A stretch of 64,000 nt of DNA. It comes from a virus. Location of the stretch: IMG/VR virus record IMGVR_UViG_3300037010_003037, positions 62,001 to 126,000 of that record. One strand, given 5' to 3'. Made by a program: the position numbers and the translations under genes. The notes under the pieces were generated by a model. The model saw nothing but the letters and a program-made list of their open reading frames with translations. It ran no database searches and was not told the origin of the DNA. This document shows positions 39,990 through 50,300 of this stretch, in pieces (the first letter of the stretch is position 1; each line of letters starts with the position of its first letter).

Positions 39990-40459
39990 AGCTTGTCCCT
40001 TTCTTTTTGAATTTCTCTTATGACTTCTCGCAGAACAGGTGCTACTGGCCCATCAGATTTTGGATCTTTTAATAATTCTTCTATTTTAGCGTTCAGACGA
40101 TCAAGAGTTTGCTTGTTATTTAAGTTGGTATTAGCGAGCGCTTTAACAGCATCAATCGCCTTTTGTCTTTCCTCATTAAGCTTACGAATAGTTGCTACAT
40201 TAGTAGAATTCGCTGTTTCTAGATCCTTGTTATTCTTTTGCAAAACAGCATTATTGCTCTCAAGAATTTTATTTGCTGCTACAAGAGAATTGTTAGTTTC
40301 AGTTAAGTCATGAATAGTAGATTTAAGCTCACGAACATAAAGCCAAAATCCAATAGCAGCTGTTATGATGATAGTACCAACAATAACAACACTAATAAAC
40401 TTTATTTTGTTTTCAATAAAAGATGAAACGGCACTAGTGCCAAGTGAGAAAAAATTCAT
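39986..40459 (-). CDS. i-spanin (Rz-like inner-membrane coiled-coil protein)
   Basis: 157 residues. A transmembrane helix at ~20-41 (ISVVIVGTIIITAAIGFWLYV) is followed by a long coiled coil rich in N, E and K (LTETNNSLVAANKILESNNA) and a charged end (REVIREIQKERDKL). Its overlap with the lipoprotein gene reproduces the Rz/Rz1 organisation. Shine-Dalgarno AGGAGACATAC stands before the start. Confidence 0.7.
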   Translation of the reverse strand: MNFFSLGTSAVSSFIENKIKFISVVIVGTIIITAAIGFWLYVRELKSTIHDLTETNNSLVAANKILESNNAVLQKNNKDLETANSTNVATIRKLNEERQKAIDAVKALANTNLNNKQTLDRLNAKIEELLKDPKSDGPVAPVLREVIREIQKERDKL

Positions 40460-40599
40460 GTATGTCTCCTATTGTGTCAACTAATAGTTTTAAAATATGT
40501 GTCAAATATTATCACATACCTTTTTAAATGCTAATTAATGATAGTAGCTTCAAAGATATTAATTGTATTAAGCAAGCATTCTTTCAAATGTAATTAAAA

Positions 40600-40851
40600 T
40601 TACAACATACTTGTTGCAAAACTAACAAGGCCAGCGCGTGGTGATGTCCAATTAATTTCAACATTGTTATCATCAATGTGTATCACAGACAATGGAAATG
40701 CTTTTGTCAAAATACCATTATCATGCACAAAAATATCAATCAATGGTTTTTTGCCAAATGCATGATAAATTGACCACGTAGATGCCGGAGTATCCTGCTT
40801 ATATTGCCAAAGCTTTATTCCACCGCCCTGTGATAGTGTTAGAAACGACAT
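40600..40851 (-). CDS. single-module fibre/tip protein (83 aa)
   Basis: Almost the whole protein is one copy of the small W-x-I-x-H module seen in several neighbours: YKQDTPASTWSIYHAFG, then FVHDNGILTKAFPLSVIHID and VEINWTSPRAGLVSF. Probably a small beta-sandwich. It is last in the structural run, in tandem with a second one-module gene. Role unknown: perhaps an accessory tip, or an exchangeable fragment of a longer fibre. Confidence 0.7.
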   Translation of the reverse strand: MSFLTLSQGGGIKLWQYKQDTPASTWSIYHAFGKKPLIDIFVHDNGILTKAFPLSVIHIDDNNVEINWTSPRAGLVSFATSML

Positions 40852-40862
40852 ATTTAATCTCC

Positions 40863-41105
40863 CTAAACTATGATATGCGCAACACCAGTAAACGCGCCAA
40901 CGTCAAATTCAATAACAACAGTGTTGTTATCTTGTATAAGAATTTTACTTGGCATAATCTTTGCAAGATTTCCATCTTTGTTTACAAAGACATCTACAAT
41001 AGGAACCCCCTGGCTCCCATTATTTCCTAAGTTATGAACAATCGTCCATACTGAAGATGGAGTGATCTGTTCATAACGAAAAGTAGAAGGTATAAACAGT
41101 GACAT
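40863..41105 (-). CDS. single-module fibre/tip protein (80 aa)
   Basis: One W-x-I-x-H module (YEQITPSSVWTIVHNLG, PIVDVFVNKDGNLAKIMPSKI, VVIEFDVGAFTGVAHII) with an insertion NNGSQGV in its first loop. The start follows AAGGAAAATAAC. It belongs to the same small-module group as the genes on either side. Confidence 0.7.
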   Translation of the reverse strand: MSLFIPSTFRYEQITPSSVWTIVHNLGNNGSQGVPIVDVFVNKDGNLAKIMPSKILIQDNNTVVIEFDVGAFTGVAHIIV

Positions 41106-41115
41106 GTTATTTTCC

Positions 41116-41718
41116 TTATATCAGCTTAGCTTGACCAACTTGTGGAGATGTAAACGTGATAGTAACTTGATCAAGAGTATCAAATGTAATAGAAGCTGGT
41201 TGAACTTCTTGGTTACCAATAAACACACGAATTATTGGATAACGGCCTAAGGAATGAGAAATAACCCAGGTATCAGATGGTGTGGTCTGATAGTACTCAT
41301 AAGCGTATGTAGGTTTAGTTTGCCCATCAAAGTGACCAGATAGCACTACCGCTTTACCCTGTGCTGGTGTTCCAAAATCAATAGTTATGGAGCTAGGACC
41401 ATTAACAGTAATTTCATTTGGTATAACAACCTGATTAGAAGTGTTATACACTGTAACGCTTACATGTGATGTATTCAAGGGATGGGTTATATTCCATACT
41501 GGAGCGGCTGTTCCTTGAACATGTGTGTAAGCTGTAATTTCATTTGTAAGTGGAACCCATACAGGAAGTCCTCCTGTAATTTCTACGCAAATGTAGAGAA
41601 TACGATCCTTAAAGACTATCTGTCCAACTTTTGGTGATTGGGGGAAGGCTGTATCAAGAAGAATAACTGCATCTTTAATATAATTTTGTTGTAAGTGCGC
41701 TTCACCATAGAATTTCAT
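41116..41718 (-). CDS. fibre/tip protein with two tandem modules (200 aa)
   Basis: Residues 1-60 form a short cap (KFYGEAHLQQNYIKDAV start, GQIVFKDRILYICVE). Residues ~66-130 hold the first W-x-I-x-H module (APVWNITHPLNTS, VVIPNEITVNG, GTPAQGKAVVL) and ~137-200 the second (PSDTWVISHSLGRYP, VQPASITFDTLDQVTI, SPQVGQAKL). GQIVFK-type caps are common in fibre proteins. A CATAAATA late element precedes it on the minus strand. Confidence 0.75.
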   Translation of the reverse strand: MKFYGEAHLQQNYIKDAVILLDTAFPQSPKVGQIVFKDRILYICVEITGGLPVWVPLTNEITAYTHVQGTAAPVWNITHPLNTSHVSVTVYNTSNQVVIPNEITVNGPSSITIDFGTPAQGKAVVLSGHFDGQTKPTYAYEYYQTTPSDTWVISHSLGRYPIIRVFIGNQEVQPASITFDTLDQVTITFTSPQVGQAKLI

Positions 41719-41770
41719 TTGAAATTTCCTTTGTAAGATATACTAATAACACTATGCCAGTAATATTAGT

Positions 41771-41778
41771 TATTTATG
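41771..41778 (-). promoter_or_regulatory. late-type promoter, CATAAATA on the minus strand
   Basis: CATAAATA reads toward the two-module gene, 53 nt upstream of its start and just beyond a terminator. Confidence 0.5.
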
Positions 41779-41812
41779 TTGTCTATTGACATTTTTAAAC
41801 TTCTGCATATAA

Positions 41813-41840
41813 AAATAGGCGACCAAATGGTCGCCTATTT
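41813..41840 (-). terminator. strong terminator of the 804-residue fibre gene
   Basis: A 13-bp perfect stem (AAATAGGCGACCA / TGGTCGCCTATTT) with a tiny loop. On the minus strand it is followed by TTTATATG after the stem, completing a T-rich tail. It lies 22 nt after the fibre gene stop. Confidence 0.85.
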
Positions 41841-41862
41841 AGTGAACATCAGACAACAGGTG

Positions 41863-44277
41863 TCATGATGGTTGTGAACTAATGTTCAATGGTGTTGCTG
41901 GATTAATGCTCATGCCCATGACAACAACCTTACATGACAATGGCGTTGTAAAGGTTACTGTTAATTGGTTAGCATTATCAAATGTAATTGATTGTGGAAT
42001 AACCACTTCATTTGAAGCATCAACTACAGTAACGTTACAGAACTGTTGACCAAGGTTGTGATTAACAGCGTGCGAAGTAGCTGCAGAAGATGCAGTATAC
42101 AGATAGTACAACGGCTGTGGTAAAAATCCGCTAACTGCGCCTTGATATGTTAGAACTTGACCACTGTTACCACCTGGTCCAGCACTCAATGTTCCAATTT
42201 GAACATCGCTAAGGTTGCTTAGGCCTGCAGCTAGAGCAATGTCAATGTTATTATTTGTTACAGCAACAGCAATACCATTAGAACCACCAATGGTGATATT
42301 TTCACCAAGGTTAACATTGTCAGTACCACTGTCACCAGTTAAACCGATGTAACTGTATTGTAATTTGCTGTTAGTTACGTTACCATCAGCGATCTTTGCA
42401 GTTGTTACCCCAGAATCGCGAATAGTTAAAACATTGCTTGTAACTTCGAGATGCACCGGGTCAACATTTAGTGCAAGCTTTGAACCAGAACCACCAGTAA
42501 TACCAGCATTTGTTGCGATAGCAGAGCTGTTAATTTCAATTTCAGTAATACCACCAGCCGCAACTTTGAGACCATTACCTGATTGTGAAAGGGTATTACC
42601 ATCTAAGAACAGAGCTATCTTATCACCAGAAGCTGCACCACCTTCAGTTAATACACGACCATTAATTCCAGCATTGTAGAAACCGATGGCAGAACCGGTG
42701 TAATTGTGAATATCAATGCCAATTTCAGTTCCTGGCAGGAAGGTAAGACCTGCACCAGCCAAAACACTGAACACAGTACCATTTAAATCAAGACCTGCGC
42801 CGGCGCTATATGTACCTGCACCGGAGAACTGTGTGAATGTAATATCATCTGTTCCAACAGTAAATGAAGCTGGATTATTAACTAATGCTGCCCAACCAGT
42901 TGCCTTGTTTAAGGTACCATCTTGAACGAAAACGAACATTGAAGGAATTTCAGATGCTTCATCGCAATAAGCGCAGCGTGTAAGAATCCAATCTGTACTG
43001 CCGTTACCAACTTGTGAAACATAGTAACGTCCATTTTCAAATTTGTTAGTTTGATCCTTAACAAGGACACCCTCATTCAGCGTAGTAATAGCAACTCCAT
43101 CAATAACCAGCGAAGCAGATGGGCCAAGGTTTAAAGTTGCTCCAACACCAGAAGCTCCATTATTGTAAGTCGCAGTCAATGGAGCAGTAGTTGCTGCAAT
43201 AACAGCTGGCTTGATGGAAAGACCTTGTGCAGTAGCATCAACATATGCCTTTGTAGCAGCATCAGCTGCATCCGTTGGCGTACCAAGAGCAGTGATCTTG
43301 TTTCCATTCATGTTCAAGGTACCAGTCATGGTATCACCAGAAACGTTTACATAAACGTTATCAACTAGACCCGTGATGTCTGCTTGGACGACGTTATTTA
43401 CACCGGTTACTCGACCATATGTATCATATGTGAATTTCAGGAAGTTACCAACGTTTGTTGGAATAGTTAGTGTTTGAAGGTCAAGCGTTGGATCACCGGC
43501 GACACCGTTACCATGATCAACAACGATAGTACCAGTAGTACCACCAGTAATTGAACGAACAGCCCATGTATCTGCTGCAGTACGAGCTGCTAAACCAGTT
43601 CCTGTTAAGCCTTCAACTGCTGCAAGGTCATTTGCAAGAGATATAACTGAATTACCACCACCAGAAGTGTTGGTCATTGTAATACCTTCTGAAGGCATTT
43701 GGAAAGAGCTAGCAACAAATGTATTTCCATCTGCACTTACAGAAACATAACCTGGACCAGTAATATTAGCCAGGTTAGCAAGACCAACATCATATGGTTG
43801 AACACCAGTTGATTTTCCTGGTGAAGCATTTACCCAATTTGTTCCATTATAGTATAAAATCTGACCAGCAGTTGCTGCATTAATTGAAACATCACCAAGT
43901 TCTGCAAGAGTATCAGTACCTTGTGCTTTTCGAGCCAAAGCATTAATTATATCTGTCCAGTTCGTTGGAGTTGAACCAACGATAGCTGTAACATCTGAAC
44001 TAAATGTTCCTATCGTGCCATTGCCCTGAATACCAGCACCAAGTGTAGCTTCAATATTATCAACTTCTGCTTGAATAGCTGAAGCATTACCACCTGTAGC
44101 AAATGGAACCCATGAAGTTCCGTCATTGAAGTAATAAAGCGCGTTAGTTGTATTGTAGTAAATGCGTCCAGCTTCTGCACTGTTGAAAACTGGTGCAGTT
44201 GCTAGGCGCTCGATGTACGCGTTCTGGATTTCACCAGTTGCGTCTGAATTAAATACTAAATTACCGTTAATTTTCAT
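41863..44277 (-). CDS. tail fibre protein (804 aa)
   Basis: The N-terminal part (FYYNTTNALYYFNDGTSWVPF-type, with AEAGRIYYNTTNALYYFND) and the repeated GLxTFxx/TLNMNGNKITALGTPTDAADAATKAYV segment are hallmark fibre motifs. A Gly/Asn/Thr-rich shaft follows, then the C-terminal module SHAVNHNLGQQ...VVIPQSITFDNANQLTV shared with neighbours. Residues ~400-460 hold an ENGRYYV-W-LTR-D module also seen in the 2933-residue protein. It would contact the host surface. Strong AAGGAGATTTTT ribosome site. Structural identity is secure; which fibre it forms is unknown. Confidence 0.85.
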   Translation of the reverse strand: MKINGNLVFNSDATGEIQNAYIERLATAPVFNSAEAGRIYYNTTNALYYFNDGTSWVPFATGGNASAIQAEVDNIEATLGAGIQGNGTIGTFSSDVTAIVGSTPTNWTDIINALARKAQGTDTLAELGDVSINAATAGQILYYNGTNWVNASPGKSTGVQPYDVGLANLANITGPGYVSVSADGNTFVASSFQMPSEGITMTNTSGGGNSVISLANDLAAVEGLTGTGLAARTAADTWAVRSITGGTTGTIVVDHGNGVAGDPTLDLQTLTIPTNVGNFLKFTYDTYGRVTGVNNVVQADITGLVDNVYVNVSGDTMTGTLNMNGNKITALGTPTDAADAATKAYVDATAQGLSIKPAVIAATTAPLTATYNNGASGVGATLNLGPSASLVIDGVAITTLNEGVLVKDQTNKFENGRYYVSQVGNGSTDWILTRCAYCDEASEIPSMFVFVQDGTLNKATGWAALVNNPASFTVGTDDITFTQFSGAGTYSAGAGLDLNGTVFSVLAGAGLTFLPGTEIGIDIHNYTGSAIGFYNAGINGRVLTEGGAASGDKIALFLDGNTLSQSGNGLKVAAGGITEIEINSSAIATNAGITGGSGSKLALNVDPVHLEVTSNVLTIRDSGVTTAKIADGNVTNSKLQYSYIGLTGDSGTDNVNLGENITIGGSNGIAVAVTNNNIDIALAAGLSNLSDVQIGTLSAGPGGNSGQVLTYQGAVSGFLPQPLYYLYTASSAATSHAVNHNLGQQFCNVTVVDASNEVVIPQSITFDNANQLTVTFTTPLSCKVVVMGMSINPATPLNISSQPS

Positions 44278-44332
44278 AAAAATCTCCTTGCAAGTTTGAT
44301 TTCAATCATCCTGTTAAGTCATTTTATCATCT

Positions 44333-44563
44333 TTACATTGTTCTGCGGCTAGCAGTAGTTAGTGCCTTTATAGCAGAATTAAAAGCTACAGGTTCTACTC
44401 TAATATTTCCTAGATCATAATCATTGATAACATCATCATCAACATTTGAAAAGAAAAATATTCCTTTGTTGCCAACTTTTTCGATGGTTTCAAGACGATA
44501 ACCTAAAACTTTCAAAGCTGCAGCAAGCACGATGTCTTGCGTTTCTATTGTCCGTTTTGCCAT
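44333..44563 (-). CDS. DUF5659-like small protein (76 aa)
   Basis: The pattern TQDIVLAAALKVLGYRLETIE, then GIFFFSNVDDDVINDYDLGNIRVEPVAFNSAIKAL, matches my memory of DUF5659, small phage/plasmid proteins whose helix-strand layout includes 'L-GYRL' and 'RVEP-F'. Function unknown. It lies inside the fibre operon and begins 45 nt after a late-type promoter, so it may be a fibre accessory or assembly helper. Confidence 0.7.
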   Translation of the reverse strand: MAKRTIETQDIVLAAALKVLGYRLETIEKVGNKGIFFFSNVDDDVINDYDLGNIRVEPVAFNSAIKALTTASRRTM

Positions 44564-44607
44564 GTTGTTTCTATCCTCTTATTAAAAATACGGGTTGAGA
44601 TCGAAAC

Positions 44608-44615
44608 TATTTATG
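44608..44615 (-). promoter_or_regulatory. late-type promoter, CATAAATA on the minus strand
   Basis: CATAAATA reads toward the DUF5659-like gene, 45 nt from its start. Confidence 0.5.
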
Positions 44616-44627
44616 ATAAAACAAACT

Positions 44628-45590
44628 TTAAAACGCTAAAATCATTGCTCTTCCTACTGTTGCTGCTACAAATGTTATAAGTATAGTTGATGAATCTATG
44701 ATTTTAACGCTTTCTGGGATTATCTGCTCCCATGATGCATCATACACCGTGACTTGTGCTCGTGTAGATGATAGCGGGTGATTAATCATCCACGACATTT
44801 GTGGAGTAAGTTGAACATGTTCATAACCTTTAGCTAAACCAGATGATTCTGCATCAACTTTAGTATTTAGCGCTTCCAGCGCTTCTTGAACATTGGAAGC
44901 ACCTGGAAGTGAAGTTATTGAAAGAATATCTATATCAGTAGCTTTGTGCCGAAGTGGTGCTGATCCTGCGATATGAGCATCAAAATCATTTTTAAGTGCA
45001 GCAACATCTACACCATTTAGCAATCCACCAAGTGTAAAGTTTTGTGTGGCAATTAAATTGCCATTTTTATCGACACGAAAAACTGGAGTAGTACCAAATG
45101 TTCTTCTGACTGTAATTAAATCAACTATAGGAGTGACGCCTAAATCTGGCTCTATCTTCAATGCTGTTTGTGCACCATTTTTAGGGGAGATAACCCAGTG
45201 ATCACTGTCTTGAACAACTGACTCAATAATTGTTGAACTTCCAAGAACCTCTAGATCACCAGTAATTGTAACCTTACCTGTCTCAGCATCTACCTTAAAG
45301 AATAGATTATCATCAGTATCATCCTTTAGAACAAAATCTTTACCAAGAGTCAACTTAATGACGGCTTCACCGTTGACAGCATTAGTTAAGTCATAAATTC
45401 TTTGTAGTGATAGCCTACTGCTACCACTTGGTGCTGTTGATGCACCATCATCAAATAATAGCCCACGACCATTTACTGTCCATGTATCATGAGAAGTACC
45501 GCCAGCATTAATAATGGACCCATCTAACATGTGCCCAAATATACCATCATTTTCTAAAATAATTAGTTTAACGGGCTGAATTGTCATCAT
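44628..45590 (-). CDS. fibre-like structural protein (320 aa)
   Basis: The middle part (TGKVTITGDLEVLGSSTIIES, then DHWVISPKNGAQTALKIEPDLG and VFRVDKNGNLIAT) follows fibre and hinge-connector proteins of T4-like phages, where short 'GDLxVxG' turns alternate with WxIxPKxG segments. The C-terminal residues ~258-320 are a W-x-I-x-H module (PQMSWMINHPLSSTRAQ, QIIPESVKIID). It is likely a long-fibre or connector subunit. Confidence 0.75.
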   Translation of the reverse strand: MMTIQPVKLIILENDGIFGHMLDGSIINAGGTSHDTWTVNGRGLLFDDGASTAPSGSSRLSLQRIYDLTNAVNGEAVIKLTLGKDFVLKDDTDDNLFFKVDAETGKVTITGDLEVLGSSTIIESVVQDSDHWVISPKNGAQTALKIEPDLGVTPIVDLITVRRTFGTTPVFRVDKNGNLIATQNFTLGGLLNGVDVAALKNDFDAHIAGSAPLRHKATDIDILSITSLPGASNVQEALEALNTKVDAESSGLAKGYEHVQLTPQMSWMINHPLSSTRAQVTVYDASWEQIIPESVKIIDSSTILITFVAATVGRAMILAF

Positions 45591-45610
45591 AATCGTAAGA
45601 AAAAATTATT

Positions 45611-46675
45611 TTAAGAATGAAGTCTGACAGGCGGAAAAAGATGCATGTAAATGGACTGACGATCGTATACGAATCCTATTTGCTGAGATACCCCTGTAAT
45701 TGGTGGGTTAAGCGTTACTTCTCCAGATGGCCCACAGAAAAGTGGTTTGTTAATTTGCGAATCATCCCAGTTCCATTGTTCATTTCGAACTACACCGCTT
45801 GTAATTACGTGTCCAACATCATCAGCATAGAGATTATCAACAACAATACCACTTACAAAATTAAACTCATTGTTACACGATGCGAGTACAATCTTTCTGT
45901 TACCAGTCATTGAGACTAAGTAAAATGCTGGAATAGATTCTTCAGCCTGTGCTATAGAGATCGCCGAGTCAAATTTTACGTTTAACCCAGAATAGTTAGA
46001 TACAACCAGAACAGTTTCAGTCGTTACGAATTTAGAATTTCTTCCTTGCCGTAGCGGTTGACCATTTGCCGCCGAGAACATAATTGGCCCTGAGACGCAA
46101 TCATCAATTGTTAGGCCAGGATATGTGCCAACATCTAATCCTACTTGAGAGCCATTAACCCACTTAGAATTGCTATAAACATTTAGTGGGTATGGGGGAT
46201 AGAAATTACCACCCTCATATTTTGCAGCAAACACCCGAATTACATCGCGCCAATGTGGGACTGGAGATGTTGCATCATAAACCTTCATAGTTTTGACACT
46301 CATATCGAACCAGTGCGCACCATTAGTGATAGATCCAGTAGGAGCGTCTCCTATGATTGGAGAAATATTTGTCCAACCAAATGTTCTAGCTCCTGTATTT
46401 AGGTTAATGTCCCAGTACAACCACTTTGCTTCAGTAGTCGTCATTAGAGGACCATTATTTGGCCCACCACCACCCCAAGCAGAAACAACTGTTGTGTTTT
46501 CTTCAAAAAGATAATTTGCATCATAATGCGCAAATGTAACTTTCACAGGGCGGGTAAACGAGTTACTTATGACAAGATCAACAGTATCTCCTGCTGATGT
46601 AGTTTTCTGCAGGAACGGAGGCCCTGCTAAAAATGTAGGAGCTAAAATACCCTGTCGAAAGCTAATGTTCTTCAT
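45611..46675 (-). CDS. structural protein, probable tail/fibre-associated (354 aa)
   Basis: A beta-rich protein with segments such as WLYWDINLNTGARTFGWTN, GAHWFDMSVKTMKVYD and GQPLRQGRNSKFVTTETVLV that resemble fibre or carbohydrate-binding segments (a WFDxxxxxMKV pattern common in phage fibres). No enzyme motif. It sits between the 199- and 320-residue genes in the same direction and shares their codon and base character. Confidence 0.7.
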   Translation of the reverse strand: MKNISFRQGILAPTFLAGPPFLQKTTSAGDTVDLVISNSFTRPVKVTFAHYDANYLFEENTTVVSAWGGGGPNNGPLMTTTEAKWLYWDINLNTGARTFGWTNISPIIGDAPTGSITNGAHWFDMSVKTMKVYDATSPVPHWRDVIRVFAAKYEGGNFYPPYPLNVYSNSKWVNGSQVGLDVGTYPGLTIDDCVSGPIMFSAANGQPLRQGRNSKFVTTETVLVVSNYSGLNVKFDSAISIAQAEESIPAFYLVSMTGNRKIVLASCNNEFNFVSGIVVDNLYADDVGHVITSGVVRNEQWNWDDSQINKPLFCGPSGEVTLNPPITGVSQQIGFVYDRQSIYMHLFPPVRLHS

Positions 46676-46683
46676 ACTTTACA

Positions 46684-47283
46684 TTATGATACTGAAATTG
46701 TTAGTGTGTAAGTAATAACTAACTCGCGGTTTGCTGTCTTTAAGATCGGTGAAAAGATAATATGTGTCAACAACAAATTATCAAACGTGAAAAGCCCAAG
46801 TTCATCAAATGCATATTGAGCATTTGGATCAGGGTCACCAGGAGAGTCAGTGAGGTCTTGACCTGATGGTTCGCCAGCAGCAATAGTTGCAGTAACAATT
46901 ACTACTGTTGTTTCACTTGGTGCTGGACTTTCTTGATATGTGACCGAGTTCTCGCTTGGTGTTGATGCAATTGATTCATCAACCTGCTCTTCATATGTTG
47001 GAGACCAAAGATCAGCTGTAGCTCCAGTTACGTTAGGTGCAAGATAAGTAATCTCATTTGATGAGTTAATAGTTGAACCACCATTACCAAGCTTAATCTT
47101 AAAAATCTGATGTTTTCCAATGTTATATGTAGTATCTGGTGGCTCATTAGAAAGCCCACGGGCAATTGCAATTGCCATGTTTTTATTATGGACAGCATTG
47201 TTCTTATCTAACAACACCTCACCAGTGTGCTTGTCAACAATACGAACGTGACCTTTTACTTTGATAGCTGCTTCAGTAGTCAT
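46684..47283 (-). CDS. structural protein (199 aa), probable fibre assembly or tip component
   Basis: VKGHVRIVDKHTGEVLLDKNNAVHNKNMAIAIARGL is a pattern I know from short phage structural proteins near tail fibres. The middle is a Pro/Ser/Asp-rich flexible part, then FDELGLFTFDN-LLLTHIIF and YTLTISVS. A late-type AATAAATA lies 40 nt upstream. Exact role unknown. Confidence 0.75.
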   Translation of the reverse strand: MTTEAAIKVKGHVRIVDKHTGEVLLDKNNAVHNKNMAIAIARGLSNEPPDTTYNIGKHQIFKIKLGNGGSTINSSNEITYLAPNVTGATADLWSPTYEEQVDESIASTPSENSVTYQESPAPSETTVVIVTATIAAGEPSGQDLTDSPGDPDPNAQYAFDELGLFTFDNLLLTHIIFSPILKTANRELVITYTLTISVS

Positions 47284-47323
47284 TGGATCTCCAATTTTTA
47301 GCTCATTGCACTTAATTGTTAGG

Positions 47324-47331
47324 TATTTATT
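47324..47331 (-). promoter_or_regulatory. late-type promoter, AATAAATA on the minus strand
   Basis: AATAAATA, reading toward the 199-residue structural gene, 40 nt from its start; weaker match at the first base than the CATAAATA sites. Confidence 0.4.
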
Positions 47332-47334
47332 ATA

Positions 47335-50300
47335 TCAAGTAATTCTAAGCCTAAAAGGCGCGGTGAATCCTGATGGAAGTGTAAATGAAAATGATTGTAA
47401 GCTTATAGCAGATGGAAACTGTTGAAATGGCATCATGTTTGGAATAGGTGAAGCATAAACACCTGGGTTATTAACTGACTCAACAATCAGAGTAGGTGTT
47501 ACAGGTGGGCCATTATGAGTGATAAGATATTCATCAGCATTCTGTGTAATCAATAAGCCTTCCAAAGGAACTTTTGTAAAATCATACATCTTACTAACAC
47601 GATTAACTTGATTTTCTGTGACAGTAATTGTTCCTGTAAGGCTTGAAAATGGTGTAATAAGAACATGATTTGGATCCAAGTAGTTGACTGTATATGCACT
47701 TGGGTTAACTATGTTGTTAGTTCCGTCTCTAACAGTAACAGAGACATTCAAGGTATTTAGATTGTGCGTTACTAAAATAGGGTTATCACCTGGAACCCAT
47801 GAAAATGTGAACACCGGTGCAGCTAGCTTTTCTACAAGTGTAAAATCTTCTAAAAATTGCGTACCTGTTGTTTCAGTAGATTCTTCAGAAACAAATGTTC
47901 CTAATGATCCATTAATTGGGTGTGGCAGGATTATTTGCGCATTTTCATCATACTCGTATACCCCAGGCGCTATTTCGATGGCATGCTGAATGATTGCTGA
48001 ATATCGTTGATCGTAATCGAATATATCATATGGCATTTCATCATAGCCAAAAACGATAGGAAGCGCGCCACCTTCGATTAGTGTGATATTCAACGTGTCA
48101 TCAAGAGCAAGATTACCAACAACATTAATTCCTGAGATATTCTCAAATGAGAACAACACAGGTATGTTGTCAAATAAATTCAACCGTACGCGAGCGTATG
48201 CGCGCAGATTCTCTGTTACCTTTACTCTAATATTTTGCCCATAAGAAGCATCAGGTTGAAATCTGAACGCAAATTTAGTATTAAACGGAACGTAGTTCTT
48301 AAAAAAGTTTTTATCAAATATAATGGTTGCAGAACCATTCCTGTTAGTGCACTGATATCGAGGTTGCTCGATTGTAAATACCTTGACTGTTGGATCAGAA
48401 CAAAGATATGCTTCAATTTGAGTAGTAAGGTCAGGAAAATGAGCAGTCTTCCCATCATATAGAGATGCTGGGGAAGTTGGCCTATCGAAATAACGAAACT
48501 CAAGTGGAATCCAGTCATTTACTGAAGCAAGTTCTGGGTAAATCTTACCAGCATCATTAATTCTAAAGCGCATCACATCTAACAACGCTTTGTCAATTAT
48601 GATGCGATCTCCATCATTTACACCATTTTTAAAAATGACAGAACCATAGCTGTGATACAGTGGGAAATATTCCTCATTGTACAACCACGGAACAGTAATG
48701 TCTTCTATACCAGTATCATATCGAGGAATTTCATAGTTAAGCTCATCATACCATCCTTCGGCAGCATAGGTATACTCTGGTGCAAGATATACTCTAATTG
48801 TGTCACCAGCTTGATACTCGAACTCTCCAGGAATATAGTCAATTTTGAATGAACAGAACTCATCTTCCCATACTTCATTCAATGTTAGAACTTTTCTATA
48901 TCCATAAATGTTGTTTACAACTGTTGCATACTTAACAACAGTATTTGGTTTAACTGGAGGTTGGAACGTAATCGTATACACTGATGGTTCAGCAATAGAA
49001 TGTACATCTTTTATCTTTGTGAACAACAATGATGTTGTTTCAGAACCACCAACAGCTACAAATAAACCATTTCCATACGCGATAGAGTTATATGAATTCC
49101 CTTTATAACGCGTCCAGGAAATGCCACCATCTTCTGATGAAGCAATAAAACCATCTGGTCCAACGGCAACGAATTTTCCATTACCATATGAAACTGAAGT
49201 CAAAATTCCAGTATCTCGCTCAACTGGATTATCCCAAGTATTAGCTACACGTGTCCATGTTAATCCACCATCGGTTGAGCGAATAATAACTCCATTGCTG
49301 CCAACTATAATAAAGGTGTTAAGATCTTTGACATAAATGATGTCATTAAAATCTACGCTTTGTTGCTGGAGTGTTCCTAGCACAGATAAACCAAATGAAA
49401 CCGGTGTCCAATTAATTCTATCATTAGAACGAAGAATCGTACCTTTATTACCAACAGCAATTATCGCATCATTAGACCATGCAATACCATTTAAGCTATC
49501 ATGTGTACCACTTAATCTCTTTACCCACCCAAACCCAGTTGTAGATGTAAGGATTGTTCCATCATCTCCAACAGCTATAATACAGTTTTTTAAACTTAAA
49601 CTATATGACACTATTACAGTCTCACCAACAGTAAATGGAATAGTAGCTGTTGGCGGAAAATTTGGGTCATAGAGATAAATTACATCAGTGTTGGTATCAT
49701 ACCAGAAAGGAACAGTTTCTTCCTGTGGAACTCCACCAACAACTTTCCAGATTGATATACCTGACGGGTCTAGTTCATTACCACTGTTCAACACAATAGA
49801 AGCATTATCAAGTTTGTCATTCGCTGTTTGCGTAATAACAATTGGTCCGCTGTTAGTTTTTGACACTAGAAAATTAGGAATAACTGTAGACGCGTGCAGA
49901 GTAGAATTAACCCCAGTTGCTTGACGAACCCAGTGTTCACCGTCGGATGATGTAGCAATTAGCCCATTTTCGCCAACGATAACAATTAGTTCACCTGGAG
50001 GTGGTGGAACAACTTCTTGATACCACGTGTTCCCATCAGGTGATGAACCAACTATAGAATCTTTACCAGCTACGTAAAATGCACCATTAAATGAAATAGA
50101 TGTTAAGATTTGCGCGTTAGAAACTACTTGGCGCCATGTCCTATCATTTCCATCTGGTGACACCGAAACAGTAGCACGATAGATGCTCGCGAAGTATTTC
50201 AGTTTGGGGATCTTAAAACCAATCTTTCCGTTCCAATACCATTCCCCAATCTTTGCATTAGGTTGCCAGCCTGAAACGCTTCCATATACTAGAAAGTTTT

